Numbered from the stretch's first letter, positions 8,282 to 17,923 are shown. The stretch is DNA of 64,000 bases from Candidatus Galacturonatibacter soehngenii (GCF_008830185.1 NZ_WAGX01000004.1:496001-560000), one strand, 5' to 3'. Program-made: numbers and translations. The notes: generated from the sequence alone by a model not told the origin.

Positions 8282-8692
8282 TCAATTTCCCATTATTTCT
8301 CGTTGTGCTTTCTTACTTAGCGATGAAAGCACCTCTTTATAAGAGGCGCTTATCATGTCAGCAAGAACCTCCTGTGGCACATCACCATCCAAATACACGC
8401 TACTCCAATATAACTTGTTCATGTAGTAACCTGGCACAATATCATCATATTTACATCGTAGCATATCACTATACATTGGTTCCAGTTTCAATGTGATGAT
8501 AGGTCGGCCATTTTGGTCGTTTATGCCGATATAGGCATACATCTTGCTTTGCAACAGATATTTATAGGCCTGCCATGCTGGTTGAAATTCTTTTACGGTG
8601 GCGGTCTGCTTTAATAAATATTCATCCAGCCATTGGTAGTTTTTCATAGTGTCCTCTGACCATGGTGTTACACGGTTTGTCATCTCCATCAT
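8282..8692 (-). CDS. MmcQ/YjbR-family protein
   Basis: A 136-residue protein of the MmcQ/YjbR (CyaY-like fold) family. The C-terminal half carries the family pattern: ITLKLEPMYSDMLRCKYDDI, then VPGYYMNKLYWSSVYLDGDV and a last helix ISASYKEVLSSLSKKAQ. The biochemical role of the family is unknown although a DNA-binding function has been proposed. It is a single gene; the start has an AAAGGGG site. Confidence 0.8.
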   Translation of the reverse strand: MMEMTNRVTPWSEDTMKNYQWLDEYLLKQTATVKEFQPAWQAYKYLLQSKMYAYIGINDQNGRPIITLKLEPMYSDMLRCKYDDIVPGYYMNKLYWSSVYLDGDVPQEVLADMISASYKEVLSSLSKKAQREIMGN

Positions 8693-8831
8693 TATTCCCC
8701 TTTTTATTTTCTGACTAATGCTCCAACTTTTTCTTTCCCTTTATTATAAGTGTTGAACGTATAAGTATCAATCTATTTTCTACAACTCATACGGCGTTAC
8801 TTGATATGAATAATAGATTTAGCTTCAAATA

Positions 8832-9215
8832 TTACCCTACATCTCCTGCGGACATTCCATTCCCAGCAATCCACATTGGATGCCCTACAGTAGCAATTGT
8901 AACCGCTGGTCCAAACATTACTTTTTTACCAATCATAATTTTACCATCGTCAACAAAATTACAGTTGAAATTGATATAAGACCCCTCACCAATCGTTATG
9001 TTTGTTCCATAACAGCAATAAAATGGTGGCTCTACCCAAGCATTTGTTTTACGTCCCAATAACTGATTCAAACATTCCATCCTCTGCTCTACGTTGTCTG
9101 GCATTGAATTATTAAATGCAATCATTTTTTTCTTACATTCCACTCTCTCCTTGGGTAGACCCTCACAACCATCTGTAAATAGCATTCCTTTTTCTATTCG
9201 CTCTTTCATTGTCAT
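8832..9215 (-). pseudogene. Truncated maltose/galactoside O-acetyltransferase (LacA/Maa-like)
   Basis: The first 110 or so residues match the hexapeptide-repeat sugar O-acetyltransferases: an N-terminal helical Mac domain (KERIEKGMLFTDGCEGLPKE) and early left-handed beta-helix turns (NITIGEGSYINFNCNFVDDG). The expected GHP motif (ATVGHP) is reached, but the protein stops about 14 residues later. Family members are near 185-200 residues and need the remaining hexapeptide coils for acetyl-CoA binding. No continuation is found in any frame of the following 130 bases, so this looks like a 3' deletion remnant. Start ATG at 9215 has an AAGGAG site. Confidence 0.72.
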
Positions 9216-9480
9216 AATATTTTTGTTCTCCTTTTTGGAAAGTTTCAATACTAAAATAAAAAATATATACAATATTAACTTTAAATGCCCGTATAAAACT
9301 TGGAATCTCTTGGCATACTCTGATTTATATTTTTATCTCAATCTTTTAATAAATCATTTAATAGTTTTATGTATACCTCTTTAAATTTACTGTTTTTTTT
9401 ATTTTCTATTAAAACCAAAAGGTTTGTAGCAATTGATTTTTTTATTGATTTAAAATTCATAACAATTCACTGCTTTCTTG

Positions 9481-10314
9481 CTAAATTAAATTTAATTTTA
9501 GAAATGCTTTGTATAGTCCATCTTTGTCCACATCATCTGTAATATAATCAGCTATTTCTTTGATTTCCTTTCCACCACTTCCCATGGCAACTCCATATGC
9601 ACAATATTCAAGCATTGGAATATCAATTTTAGCATCTCCAAATGCGATCGTATCAGCTTGATTGGCATTTAAATATTGTAATAGATGTTCAATGGCATTT
9701 CCTTTTGTGATTCCTTTTACTCCTAAATCACCAAAAAGTGCTTCTTCACCTTTACCACCCCATGTCCCTGATTCTAAATCTGGAAACTGCCCTTTTGTGT
9801 CAAGAAAATCCTGATAAGAATCTAGAACATAGCTTACCTTATTTAAATCATCTCTGTATAATTCTCCACCAAAAATCATCTCTGGAAAAATTTTTCTTAC
9901 CGTCATTTGCTCTGCATCATCTTTTCCTTTTCTTTTCGCATACTCTTTTATTGTAGCATCTGCCCTTTGTTCAAACTTCTCACTAGCAAACAAACCATTA
10001 TTACTTTCTAAATAAAATTCGAGCCCTCTTTCATGTAACCAATCCACAATCCTATGGCATTGTTCTAAGGTAATCATTTGATTCAGGATAACATGATTGT
10101 GATCTTCCACATAGCTTCCATTGCCACCTATCATTCCATCCAATCCAATGTCCCAAAGATTTTGATATACCTCGGCTTTACTACGTCCTGTACAGATATA
10201 GACTTTATGCCCATTTTGTCTGGCTTTTCTAATTGCTTCAACTGCCGAATTTGGAAGATTGTTTTCATAATCCACTAAAGTTCCATCTACATCAATAAAT
10301 AATAATTTTCCCAT
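9481..10314 (-). CDS. Cof-type HAD-superfamily phosphatase
   Basis: A 277-residue HAD hydrolase of subfamily IIB (Cof/YidA type). Motif I is FIDVDGTLVDY near residue 6, motif II is VYICTGRSKAE, the conserved Lys is in GVKGITKGNAIEHLL, and motif IV is IAFGDAKIDIPMLEYC. These enzymes dephosphorylate sugar phosphates and related metabolites; the substrate cannot be predicted. It is transcribed away from the AraC regulator at 10552, separated by 237 bp, so co-regulation is possible. Confidence 0.9.
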   Translation of the reverse strand: MGKLLFIDVDGTLVDYENNLPNSAVEAIRKARQNGHKVYICTGRSKAEVYQNLWDIGLDGMIGGNGSYVEDHNHVILNQMITLEQCHRIVDWLHERGLEFYLESNNGLFASEKFEQRADATIKEYAKRKGKDDAEQMTVRKIFPEMIFGGELYRDDLNKVSYVLDSYQDFLDTKGQFPDLESGTWGGKGEEALFGDLGVKGITKGNAIEHLLQYLNANQADTIAFGDAKIDIPMLEYCAYGVAMGSGGKEIKEIADYITDDVDKDGLYKAFLKLNLI

Positions 10315-10551
10315 AATTATATCTCACCTTTTCTTTCTGCTAAAATAATTTTGTTATTCATTGATACTATTCATATTTATGATATAATTATAGTATACAA
10401 TATTTCATTTATCAGTCGTTATCATATCTATTTATATAACAATCGTATTTTCTGTATCGTTTTTTAGTTAATTAGACAATTAATGTTATATAAATACAAA
10501 AATTGATAAAGAATAATATAACTCTTACCAGGGCTAGGAGGTAATTAACAT

Positions 10552-11442
10552 ATGAATCTTAATGTATTAAAAGACTCATCAGAATTTATCCATTATAACA
10601 ATCCCGCTTTTCCAGTTTATGTTCGAAAAGGGAATCTCACCTCATTTACTAATTTAGAGGCACATTGTCATTGGCATGATGATGTGGAGTTTCTTATGCC
10701 TGTTAAAGGACATATATCTTATCATGTGAATGGGAATACATTCCTTATTAAAGAAGGAGAGGCCATCTTTATTAACTCTAGGCAGATGCATTATGGTTTC
10801 TCCAAAGACATTTCAGATTGTGAATATATCTGTATTGTATTCAATCCGAAAATTTTATTATCTATTACAGAGATACAGAATCGCTATGTTACACCAATAT
10901 TAGAGAGTTATTTATCTGAGTTTGTCATAAAAGCAGACAATTCTTCACATACACAACTACGAAGTATGATAAGTCGGATTTACTCACTCTATGTACAGGA
11001 AGAAGAACAAATTGAACTGAAAGCAATTAGCTTTCTATACAGCTTATGGGAAGCTTTATACCATATAATTCAACCATATTTTGTTCAAGAACTAGGTTCT
11101 ACAGATACCAATCTTAATACATTAAAAAAAATGTTGTCCTTTATTTACATTAATTATGAAGCCAAGCTATCCCTTGCTGATATTGCGAATGCAGGTGGGA
11201 TATGTAGGAGCAAGTGTTGTAAAATTTTTAAGCAGTATCTAAATAGTACGCCAAATGATTACTTAAATTCCTATCGCTTGGAAAAAAGCCAGATTCTTTT
11301 AAGAGATATTCAATACTCAATTGCTGAAATTGCTTATTCCTGCGGATTTTCCAATCCAAGTTACTTCTCAGAAATTTTTCTAAAGTTTAAAGGATGCACT
11401 CCAACAGAATATAGGTCAAAAATGAATCATCAATTGAAATAA
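10552..11442 (+). CDS. AraC-family regulator with N-terminal cupin
   Basis: A 296-residue regulator. Residues 1-140 are a cupin-like sensing domain with AHCHWHDDVEFLMPVKG near residue 37 and FINSRQMHYGF. Residues 195-295 hold the double HTH: LSLADIANAGGICRSKCCKIF and YSIAEIAYSCGFSNPSYFSEIF, ending in the usual KGCTPTEYRS. The ligand is probably a sugar or small metabolite by family. It is followed at once by a strong terminator, so it is monocistronic. The start has a strong AGGAGG site. Confidence 0.9.
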   Translation: MNLNVLKDSSEFIHYNNPAFPVYVRKGNLTSFTNLEAHCHWHDDVEFLMPVKGHISYHVNGNTFLIKEGEAIFINSRQMHYGFSKDISDCEYICIVFNPKILLSITEIQNRYVTPILESYLSEFVIKADNSSHTQLRSMISRIYSLYVQEEEQIELKAISFLYSLWEALYHIIQPYFVQELGSTDTNLNTLKKMLSFIYINYEAKLSLADIANAGGICRSKCCKIFKQYLNSTPNDYLNSYRLEKSQILLRDIQYSIAEIAYSCGFSNPSYFSEIFLKFKGCTPTEYRSKMNHQLK

Positions 11443-11448
11443 CACACC

Positions 11449-11482
11449 AAAGGTAAATCATATATCCTCTTGATTTACCTTT
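11449..11482 (+). terminator. Rho-independent terminator after AraC gene
   Basis: AAAGGTAAATCA (11449-11460) pairs perfectly with TGATTTACCTTT (11471-11482) across a 10-base loop, followed by TTGATTTTATTTT. Confidence 0.85.
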
Positions 11483-11572
11483 TGATTTTATTTTGGTTAG
11501 TTCATTATATATCTAACAACCATAATTATCCAAATGAATTAATTCATTAAGTGTTCCTAATTCACTAATTTG

Positions 11573-11908
11573 TTATTCGTTGTTAATCTGCAAGTCAATT
11601 ATATCATCAAAGGAAATCCTCGTATTAACAATTTCTAATACTCCACTTGATTCTTGTATACGACTAACCATTCCAGTAATTTTAACATACTCCTCGTTTT
11701 GGAAATATTCCACCGTAACAATATCACCTTTTCGAATGAGTCGCAATCTTCGATTCAAATCATCTTTTTGTTCCTCTGACAACTCTTTCTTTGGGACAAG
11801 AATGCGTTCTTTTTCGGCGAGTGCTTCACGAAGTCCTTTCAAAGCATCAAAAGGCATAAATTGCTTTGCCCGATGTTCTCTGTCCATTTTTTCAAACCTA
11901 GTCCCCAC
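11573..11908 (-). CDS. YolD-like protein
   Basis: About 111 residues of the YolD-like family, which accompanies Y-family polymerases in Firmicutes plasmids, phages and chromosomes. The N-terminal REHRAKQFMPFDALKGLREAL segment is diagnostic, and the C-terminal half is a small beta domain with GDIVTVEYFQNEEYVKITG. The GTG at 11908 is preferred because GGAGGG lies seven bases upstream; a TTG at 11923 overlaps that site. It overlaps the end of the polymerase gene by 11 bp, so the two are translationally coupled. Confidence 0.85.
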   Translation of the reverse strand: MGTRFEKMDREHRAKQFMPFDALKGLREALAEKERILVPKKELSEEQKDDLNRRLRLIRKGDIVTVEYFQNEEYVKITGMVSRIQESSGVLEIVNTRISFDDIIDLQINNE

Positions 11909-13163
11909 TTTTATGCCCTCCAATCTGACAATTTCTCTCTATGGCAGTGGCTCCATTTTGTAAATCCATTCCACGTAAAAATGCATTTCTTCCGTATTTT
12001 CGTTTGATTTCGATTGCAGCTTTTTGAATCTTTCGCTCTTTTTCAAGCTTTGCTGGATCAGTAAACAAATCATATTGTTCGTAAGCTTCCTCAACTACGT
12101 TATTACAAGAAATGCTAAGTCTTCGTATTGGCTTGGTTTTATCAACGATTCGACGATACACATCGATTACATAAGGAATGATTGTGTTATAAGTATTCGT
12201 CGCTCCTGTCATTGTGATTGTTCCCATGGCAGACTTCATCTCTAATTCTTTGGAGTATCCAACCACTAGAGTGAGCGAACTTGTCAATAAGCCCTTTTCT
12301 GCTAAATCAAGGCATAGTGTATCTGTCATTTCTTTAACCACAATTTCACATTCTTCAAAACGATAATCTCTTGGCAGTATCTGTCCGCTTGACATGGAGT
12401 TACTTTTTGGTTTGTACAACTTAATGTCCTTCATTGTGGTGGTTTCTCGTCCCCACGCATGGTCAATTAAGAGTTCAGCATCAATTCCAAACAAACGATA
12501 TAACATATCTTCATTCGCTTGTGTAATCTCACCCATTGTAGTAATCCCGATACTAGCAAGTCTTTTTAGCGTTCCAGCTCCTATTCTCCAAAAATCAGTT
12601 AGTGGTTTATGCTTCCATAAAGTATTTTGAAATATCGTTTCGTCTAGATATCCAATGTTATCTTTAGTGTGCTTTGCTGTAATATCAAGAGCTATTTTTG
12701 CAAGATAGAGATTGGTTCCAATTCCTGCTGTTGCGGTAATTCCAGTTGATAACTTGATATCTTCCATAATTTGAATCGCTAGTTCTTTTGCATCCATCTG
12801 GTACAAAGAAAGATATTGTGTGACATCAAGAAATGCCTCGTCAATGGAATAAACATGAATATCCTCCTTTGCAACATATTTTAGATAAATGGCATAAATA
12901 TCTGCCGAATACTTAATGTAAAGCTTCATACGGGGTACCGCCATGATATAGTTCACATTCGAGGGTATCTGAAAGACACGACATCTATTTTTTATTCCAA
13001 GTGCTTTCATACTTGGAGAAATTGCAAGACAAATCGTTTTTTCACTGCGTTCTGGGTCAGCTACGACCAAATTGGTGGTTAATGGATCAAGTTTGCGCTC
13101 TACGCATTCAACGGATGCATAAAACGATTTCAAGTCAATGCAAAAATAAATCCTGTCTTCCAC
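11898..13163 (-). CDS. Y-family DNA polymerase (UvrX/UmuC-like)
   Basis: A 421-residue translesion polymerase. The catalytic core includes FCIDLKSFYASVECVERK at the N-terminus and YSIDEAFLDVTQYL near residue 104, supplying the metal-binding acidic residues. A helix-hairpin-helix DNA-binding segment follows (LKRLASIGITTMGEITQ) and then a little-finger domain. Start is GTG with GGAGGTG upstream. Pairing with yolD and the LexA box in the promoter point to SOS induction and error-prone bypass of DNA damage. Confidence 0.92.
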   Translation of the reverse strand: MEDRIYFCIDLKSFYASVECVERKLDPLTTNLVVADPERSEKTICLAISPSMKALGIKNRCRVFQIPSNVNYIMAVPRMKLYIKYSADIYAIYLKYVAKEDIHVYSIDEAFLDVTQYLSLYQMDAKELAIQIMEDIKLSTGITATAGIGTNLYLAKIALDITAKHTKDNIGYLDETIFQNTLWKHKPLTDFWRIGAGTLKRLASIGITTMGEITQANEDMLYRLFGIDAELLIDHAWGRETTTMKDIKLYKPKSNSMSSGQILPRDYRFEECEIVVKEMTDTLCLDLAEKGLLTSSLTLVVGYSKELEMKSAMGTITMTGATNTYNTIIPYVIDVYRRIVDKTKPIRRLSISCNNVVEEAYEQYDLFTDPAKLEKERKIQKAAIEIKRKYGRNAFLRGMDLQNGATAIERNCQIGGHKSGD

Positions 13164-13214
13164 TTTTAAAGCACCTCCTATCTCTTGTTAGTATTGGTAT
13201 CCATAATTAGTTTT

Positions 13215-13239
13215 ATTATACCATTCGAACAAATGTTTG
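13215..13239 (-). promoter_or_regulatory. LexA (SOS) box and -10 element
   Basis: CGAACAAATGTTTG at 13226-13239 fits the Firmicutes LexA consensus CGAACRNRYGTTYG at every position. On the minus strand a TATAAT -10 element lies directly downstream (13220-13215), so bound LexA would block the promoter of the polymerase-yolD operon. The rest of the 13164-13463 interval holds only the terminator at 13365-13388. Confidence 0.88.
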
Positions 13240-13364
13240 TGTATAGTAAATTTTAACAATAATTACTAGAAATATTTATTATGAAAGAACCTTATCTGAT
13301 ATGTTGAAAACTTAGAATAAAGAGTGGAGGGGTTTATGTAAAAGGACTCAATTTACATAAAAAA

Positions 13365-13388
13365 TCCAACAGACAAAAGTCTGTTGGA
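13365..13388 (-). terminator. Terminator after the ClbS-like gene
   Basis: TCCAACAGAC (13365-13374) and GTCTGTTGGA (13379-13388) form a perfect 10-bp stem with a four-base loop. On the minus strand it is followed by six T residues, so it ends the leftward ClbS-like transcript. Confidence 0.85.
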
Positions 13389-13463
13389 AGATTATTTTAC
13401 GCTATTGAAAGCCTATAAAATCAAGCTTTCATAATTATATAATTTTTATTATTTTAGCCACTG

Positions 13464-14012
13464 TCAATTTGGATAAACAATTAATTTACATCTTCTTTTG
13501 TGTGCCTTAAGTTTCTTAATCGCCCAGTTGTAATGACTTGCAGTATTAGAAACAAAAAAAGTGCCAAGCGTATTGTTGTCAGCCCATTGATAAACTCCTT
13601 TCGAAAACAATTCTTCATTTGTAAATGTTTCAGCCAACTTCATCACTTCTCTATGGGATTTATCCAACATTTCCTTTGCATCCTCTAATGTTGTATTCTG
13701 GTGCTTTTTCCAAAAAAACTCATTCATTTTCCCATAGTTTTTCCAATTATACGTTTCAGGGAGAAATGCTTTATTCTCTCCTTTCATATTTGACGAAATC
13801 CAGTCTAGCAAAAGCTGGTGCCATTCATAAAGATGAACTAAAACATCACGAAGATTTTTATCCCTTTGCCAATGAGCCTCCTTCTTATTAGCATCAAACT
13901 CAAAGGGGGTTAATAATTCTTTTTCTGTCAAGGATGCGATAATCGCTTTCATTTCTTCATAATTCGCTTCTGCTGCAGTAATTAAATCTGGTTTTGATGT
14001 AGGTCTTCCCAT
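13464..14012 (-). CDS. ClbS/DfsB-family four-helix-bundle protein
   Basis: A 182-residue protein of the ClbS/DfsB family, DinB-like four-helix bundles that include the colibactin self-protection protein ClbS. The N-terminus MGRPTSKPDLITAAEANYEE is typical. Later segments NLRDVLVHLYEWHQLLLDWI and NTASHYNWAIKKLKAHKR supply the family's conserved His and Trp positions. No colibactin-like biosynthesis genes are nearby, so a general stress or detoxification role is possible. It is a single gene with its own terminator. Confidence 0.85.
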   Translation of the reverse strand: MGRPTSKPDLITAAEANYEEMKAIIASLTEKELLTPFEFDANKKEAHWQRDKNLRDVLVHLYEWHQLLLDWISSNMKGENKAFLPETYNWKNYGKMNEFFWKKHQNTTLEDAKEMLDKSHREVMKLAETFTNEELFSKGVYQWADNNTLGTFFVSNTASHYNWAIKKLKAHKRRCKLIVYPN

Positions 14013-14216
14013 GTTCCTTCTCCTTCTGATTGTTACTTTTTATATCCATTATAGTAAATATAACATGACACCCTATGTCAGGTTTTGTATTTTTTTAGAC
14101 TTTTTTCTATTTTGATATTCTGTTATTTGCTTTTGTTAATATTCTATTGACATAACATATAAATCCGTAGATAATCATTTTATATTTTAACATAAATTAC
14201 ATGAAAGAGGGATTGT

Positions 14217-14591
14217 ATGATTGATTTTAATAACGGAGCTTATTTAAAACTAAAAAAAGTAGCTGGAGATTCTGTAGAGAAGGAAGTTGCGCCTTTATTT
14301 GTTAACGGTGAGGCAATCATTGGAGCCTATAAAAGTATTCGTGACTTTGTTGTATTTACAAACAAGCGTATCATTGCTGTTAACGTACAAGGGCTTACGG
14401 GTAAGAAAAAGGATTTTTCCACATTACCATATTCAAAAATACAAGCGTTTTCAATTGAAACAGCTGGTGTATTAGATTTGGATAGCGAATTAGAATTATA
14501 TTTTAGCGGACTTGGAAAGGTACGTTTTGAATTTACTGGAGCAAGTGATATTACTACGATTGGAAGAATTATTGGAGAAATGATATTGTAA
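14217..14591 (+). CDS. Bacterial PH-domain protein (bPH_1/DUF1696-like)
   Basis: A 124-residue single-domain protein. The pleckstrin-like fold is suggested by ESIGAY-like strand pairs: EAIIGAYKSIRDFVVFTNKR, then IIAVNVQGLTGKKKDFSTLP and a C-terminal helix TTIGRIIGEMIL. The FTNKRIIAVN segment is the usual signature. The function of this family is unknown. It is monocistronic, with a GAGGG site and a terminator right after the stop. Confidence 0.82.
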   Translation: MIDFNNGAYLKLKKVAGDSVEKEVAPLFVNGEAIIGAYKSIRDFVVFTNKRIIAVNVQGLTGKKKDFSTLPYSKIQAFSIETAGVLDLDSELELYFSGLGKVRFEFTGASDITTIGRIIGEMIL

Positions 14592-14632
14592 AAGCTTTAA
14601 TGAATTAACAAAATTACGAATATCTATAGTTT

Positions 14633-14657
14633 AAGGAATAGCTTTACGCTATTCCTT
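14633..14657 (+). terminator. Terminator after PH-domain gene
   Basis: AAGGAATAGC (14633-14642) pairs with GCTATTCCTT (14648-14657) around a five-base loop and is followed by three T. The A-rich left flank means it may also serve the opposing pepF transcript. Confidence 0.8.
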
Positions 14658-14684
14658 TTTCAGTCTATACCTTAAATAATTTTC

Positions 14685-16502
14685 CTATTTTGTGCCTTTC
14701 TCAAGCTCATCTGTCAAGGCTATAATTTGATCAATCATACTTCCAATATGTTCAATCGTATCTAATAGTGGTTCATCTGTAGTAATGTCAACTCCTGCCA
14801 TTTTGGCAAGTTCTACTGGCGTCTTAGTGGAACCTGCAAGTAGTACCTGTCTCCAATCATTTGCAGCTTTTGCACCTTCTTTTTGCATACGCTTGCTCAC
14901 CTGAGTTGCGATTGTTAAGCCAGCACTGTAGGTATAAGAATATAATCCCATATAGTAATGGGGCTGGCGCATCCAGGTTAATTCTGCCCCATCAGTAAGA
15001 ACAACATCCTCTCCCCAGAATTTTTGTAATACCTCTTTTTTGATTTTGTTTAGAACACTGGCTGAAATGGCTCCACCCTCATCAATGATTTGATATACGT
15101 TTCTTTGGTAAGCGGCTTCTAATAAGTGCGTAACAAAATTATGATAATACGTATGATTGATTAATGAAGATAACACCCACCTTTGGAATCGTTTGTCTTT
15201 ATTAGATTGCATAAGATGATTGCCTAAAATAAGCTCATTCATCGTGGAAGGTGCTTCTACAAAATAAGTAGATACATCTACATCAAAAATATTTTGATTT
15301 TCATTACATAACTTAAAGTGTCCAGCATGACCAAGTTCATGTGCCAGTACGAATACCTCGGCCATCTTTTCACTCCAGGATAAAAGAATATAGGAATTCT
15401 TTTGATAAGGACTAGCACAAAATCCACCCGTTGACTTTCCTATATTTTTAGCAAAATCAATCCATCTATCGTCATATGCAGATTGAATCATTTTTATATA
15501 ATCTTCACCATAAATCGCTAACGCTTCTTCCATCATCTTTTTGGACTCTTCTATGGTTATCTTTGGATCGTATTCTGGGTCTAGCGTTATTTTTAAGTCT
15601 GCAAAGGTCATCTCATCCAACTTATGAACTTTCTTTAGTAGCCTCGCATACCTTCTCATATGAGGAGCAAGTTTATCCATAATTAAGTCAATTTGTCTGT
15701 CGAATAATTCTCTATCTACTTTTTGAGGAAATAACAAACTATCAATTACAGAGTCAAAGCCTCTAAGAGTTGCAAGTGTTTTTTCTTTTTGTACCTGAGT
15801 CTGATATGCGGCTGCTGTTGTGTACTGATACTCTTTTAATTTGGAGGAAAAGGCATGAAATGCCGCTCTTCTAAGTTTGGAATCTGATTCATATTCATAT
15901 TCATTTTCAAAGAGAGCATATCCAAGAGGATATTTGTTCCCATCCACGATAAAATCATCAAATTGCATATCTGCAAGTTTGGACTGTTCATAAATAAAAT
16001 AAGGAGCTTCTAAGGTGGTTGATAGTGCGGCTAAAGACTTCTCTGTCTCAGGATGAAGCATATGAGGCTTTATTCTTAAAATATCTTCCAAATAACCTTT
16101 ATTACTTTTTGATGTTTGCATTGCTTCGATTAAAATCTCTTCCTCCACCTGTACCAATTCACTATTAATAAAGCTTAGTTTACTATTGATATCAGAGATT
16201 ATATTGGAAACAATGGAATACAAATCATGGTTCTCATGATTGGTATAGTCTACAGATAGTGCCAGTTCCACATAGGAGCCAATATGATCTTTGTATTCAT
16301 AAATCTGTCTTAGCTGATCCAAACAGCAATTGATAATCTTAGCTGACCTTAGTTTGCCTTTGTAATCTTCTTCCAATTGACTCGTAAGAATCTTCATCTT
16401 ATTGATATCTTCCCATAGACCTTCTATGGTATCATAAATGGATGAAAGATTCCATGTCAGTTCCTTTGGAATTTCACTTCTATGTTTTAATGAGTTTTCC
16501 AT
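14685..16502 (-). CDS. pepF: Oligoendopeptidase F (M3 family)
   Basis: A 605-residue cytosolic zinc metallopeptidase of the M3B family, which trims short peptides. The zinc site HELGH occurs in VLAHELGHAGHFKL near residue 387, with the downstream Glu in YFVEAPSTMNELILGNHL. Length matches the family (about 600). The N-terminus PKELTWNLSSIYDTIEG is characteristic. It is a single leftward gene with an AAGGGG site; no peptide transporter is adjacent. Confidence 0.95.
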   Translation of the reverse strand: MENSLKHRSEIPKELTWNLSSIYDTIEGLWEDINKMKILTSQLEEDYKGKLRSAKIINCCLDQLRQIYEYKDHIGSYVELALSVDYTNHENHDLYSIVSNIISDINSKLSFINSELVQVEEEILIEAMQTSKSNKGYLEDILRIKPHMLHPETEKSLAALSTTLEAPYFIYEQSKLADMQFDDFIVDGNKYPLGYALFENEYEYESDSKLRRAAFHAFSSKLKEYQYTTAAAYQTQVQKEKTLATLRGFDSVIDSLLFPQKVDRELFDRQIDLIMDKLAPHMRRYARLLKKVHKLDEMTFADLKITLDPEYDPKITIEESKKMMEEALAIYGEDYIKMIQSAYDDRWIDFAKNIGKSTGGFCASPYQKNSYILLSWSEKMAEVFVLAHELGHAGHFKLCNENQNIFDVDVSTYFVEAPSTMNELILGNHLMQSNKDKRFQRWVLSSLINHTYYHNFVTHLLEAAYQRNVYQIIDEGGAISASVLNKIKKEVLQKFWGEDVVLTDGAELTWMRQPHYYMGLYSYTYSAGLTIATQVSKRMQKEGAKAANDWRQVLLAGSTKTPVELAKMAGVDITTDEPLLDTIEHIGSMIDQIIALTDELEKGTK

Positions 16503-16680
16503 ACAATTACCCCTTTTTCTAGTATACGAATTTTATCTACAAAATTGGTGTCACTTAAAATTTGTATACAACTTTATTTTATTGGAATTATATCATGTAT
16601 TTTTGTAAAAATACAGCGTAATAACTTCTTTATATCGTTGTTTTATCAAATGTTAGTGCTAAAGTATTCTCTTTAAGTTT

Positions 16681-17096
16681 TCAATTTTTATAAAGCCCTT
16701 GTCCATAAATCTTTACCTGTTCCACCATATGACCAATATTTCCTTCACCTGCAAATTTTGTACAATCAAAAAAATCATGATGTAAGTCAAGCCATATAAG
16801 TGGATGTGCTTCTTCTCTTAATTGTATAGAATGACTTAAGTAGCCAACGTATACTTCAACAAAGCAATTTTGATTATAATAAGTAAAGTCCATCATATGG
16901 GATAATGTTATATCGTTTTGGTAATTCCCGTTTCTTCTTCTAATTCACGATATGCGGCAACAAACCCATTTTCTTCTGGATCAATTTTACCTCCAACCAG
17001 ATTATAAAGCCCCTCATATGGGGGCTTTTGACGTTTACAAAATAACAATTTCTTTTTAGTTTTATTAAACACCATGATACAGTTGTATCCTTGCAT
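16681..17096 (-). pseudogene. NUDIX hydrolase (MutT-like) with frameshift
   Basis: Two abutting frames together make one NUDIX protein of about 138 residues. The first (from ATG 17096, AGGAGG site) ends right after a full NUDIX box: GGKIDPEENG, then AAYRELEEETGI. The second frame resumes with DITLSHMMDFTYYN and carries the C-terminal half (VEVYVGYL, LDLHHDFFD). The break is at an AAAA run near 16923; one extra A would restore GITKNDITL. It may be a real inactivation or a sequencing error. If intact it would hydrolyse oxidised or noncanonical nucleotides. Confidence 0.82.
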
Positions 17097-17135
17097 GTTA
17101 CCTCCTATTGTGTATGCTGTTGGCTTAATATTAAT

Positions 17136-17756
17136 TTAACTTATATTAGAGTATCGCACCATACAGTACTTAGACAGACCGTTATCTTTTGAATGAAACG
17201 TGCGAACCAATTGAAATCCAAATTTTTCATAGATATAAACATTAATCTTACGATGCGTTTCTATAATCATTGGCATGTTATCTTTTTTACATTGTTCAAT
17301 TATTGGACTTAATAACTGCTTTAATACACCTTTCCCTTGCATAGATGGATCAATTCCTATTGTCATAATATAATAATATGGCTTTTTAACATATTTATTT
17401 TGCCAAAAAAGATTATTTGTTTCAGAGGCTTTTTTCGTGTTAGTCAGTAATGTTTTATAATCATTTTTTGGTAATTGACGATAATATTTATATGTATATA
17501 GACCACTCATTATTAAAAGTTTAATCAAGGATGTCTTTTTAGTAGAGAATCCATAACAAACTGCCTTAAGATCCTCTGTAATAAAAATATCACCCTTATC
17601 AAATATAGCTCTCATTTGTCCTTCAAAAACCTTACTTAAAATAAAATCTTTTTGTTGCATCTCTTCAAACAAATATAGAATCTGCTCATAATTTGAAAAT
17701 GTAGATGTTAACATCTTAGCTATTTGGGGTATTTCTTCTTTCTTAATTTGTCGCAT
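17136..17756 (-). CDS. GNAT-family N-acetyltransferase
   Basis: A 206-residue GNAT protein. Acetyl-CoA motif A is seen in IMTIGIDPSMQGKGVLKQLL near residue 132 (Q-G-K-G loop), and motif B in YIYEKFGFQLVRTF. The N-terminal half is longer than a minimal GNAT, as in acetyltransferases related to Acetyltransf_1/_7 proteins of unknown substrate. ATG at 17756 has an AAAGGA site. It lies 40 bp upstream of the broken NUDIX gene and may be co-transcribed with it. Confidence 0.83.
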   Translation of the reverse strand: MRQIKKEEIPQIAKMLTSTFSNYEQILYLFEEMQQKDFILSKVFEGQMRAIFDKGDIFITEDLKAVCYGFSTKKTSLIKLLIMSGLYTYKYYRQLPKNDYKTLLTNTKKASETNNLFWQNKYVKKPYYYIMTIGIDPSMQGKGVLKQLLSPIIEQCKKDNMPMIIETHRKINVYIYEKFGFQLVRTFHSKDNGLSKYCMVRYSNIS

Positions 17757-17923
17757 CAAAAATCCTTTCTAAGCAATTTTAAAAATCTTATTTATAATTT
17801 CAACACAATAAAATATATGAAGGATACCTTAAAATATGCAATCATGCAATTTTTATATTGATTACCAATTGTAACTTTGTATCCATTGTTTTAGTCACTA
17901 TACTAATTCATAAAGCGCATAAA

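Noticed and set aside
9216-9480. AT-rich gap before the Cof hydrolase gene, checked for small genes or RNA
   Set aside because: No convincing ribosome site, hairpin or tRNA was found.
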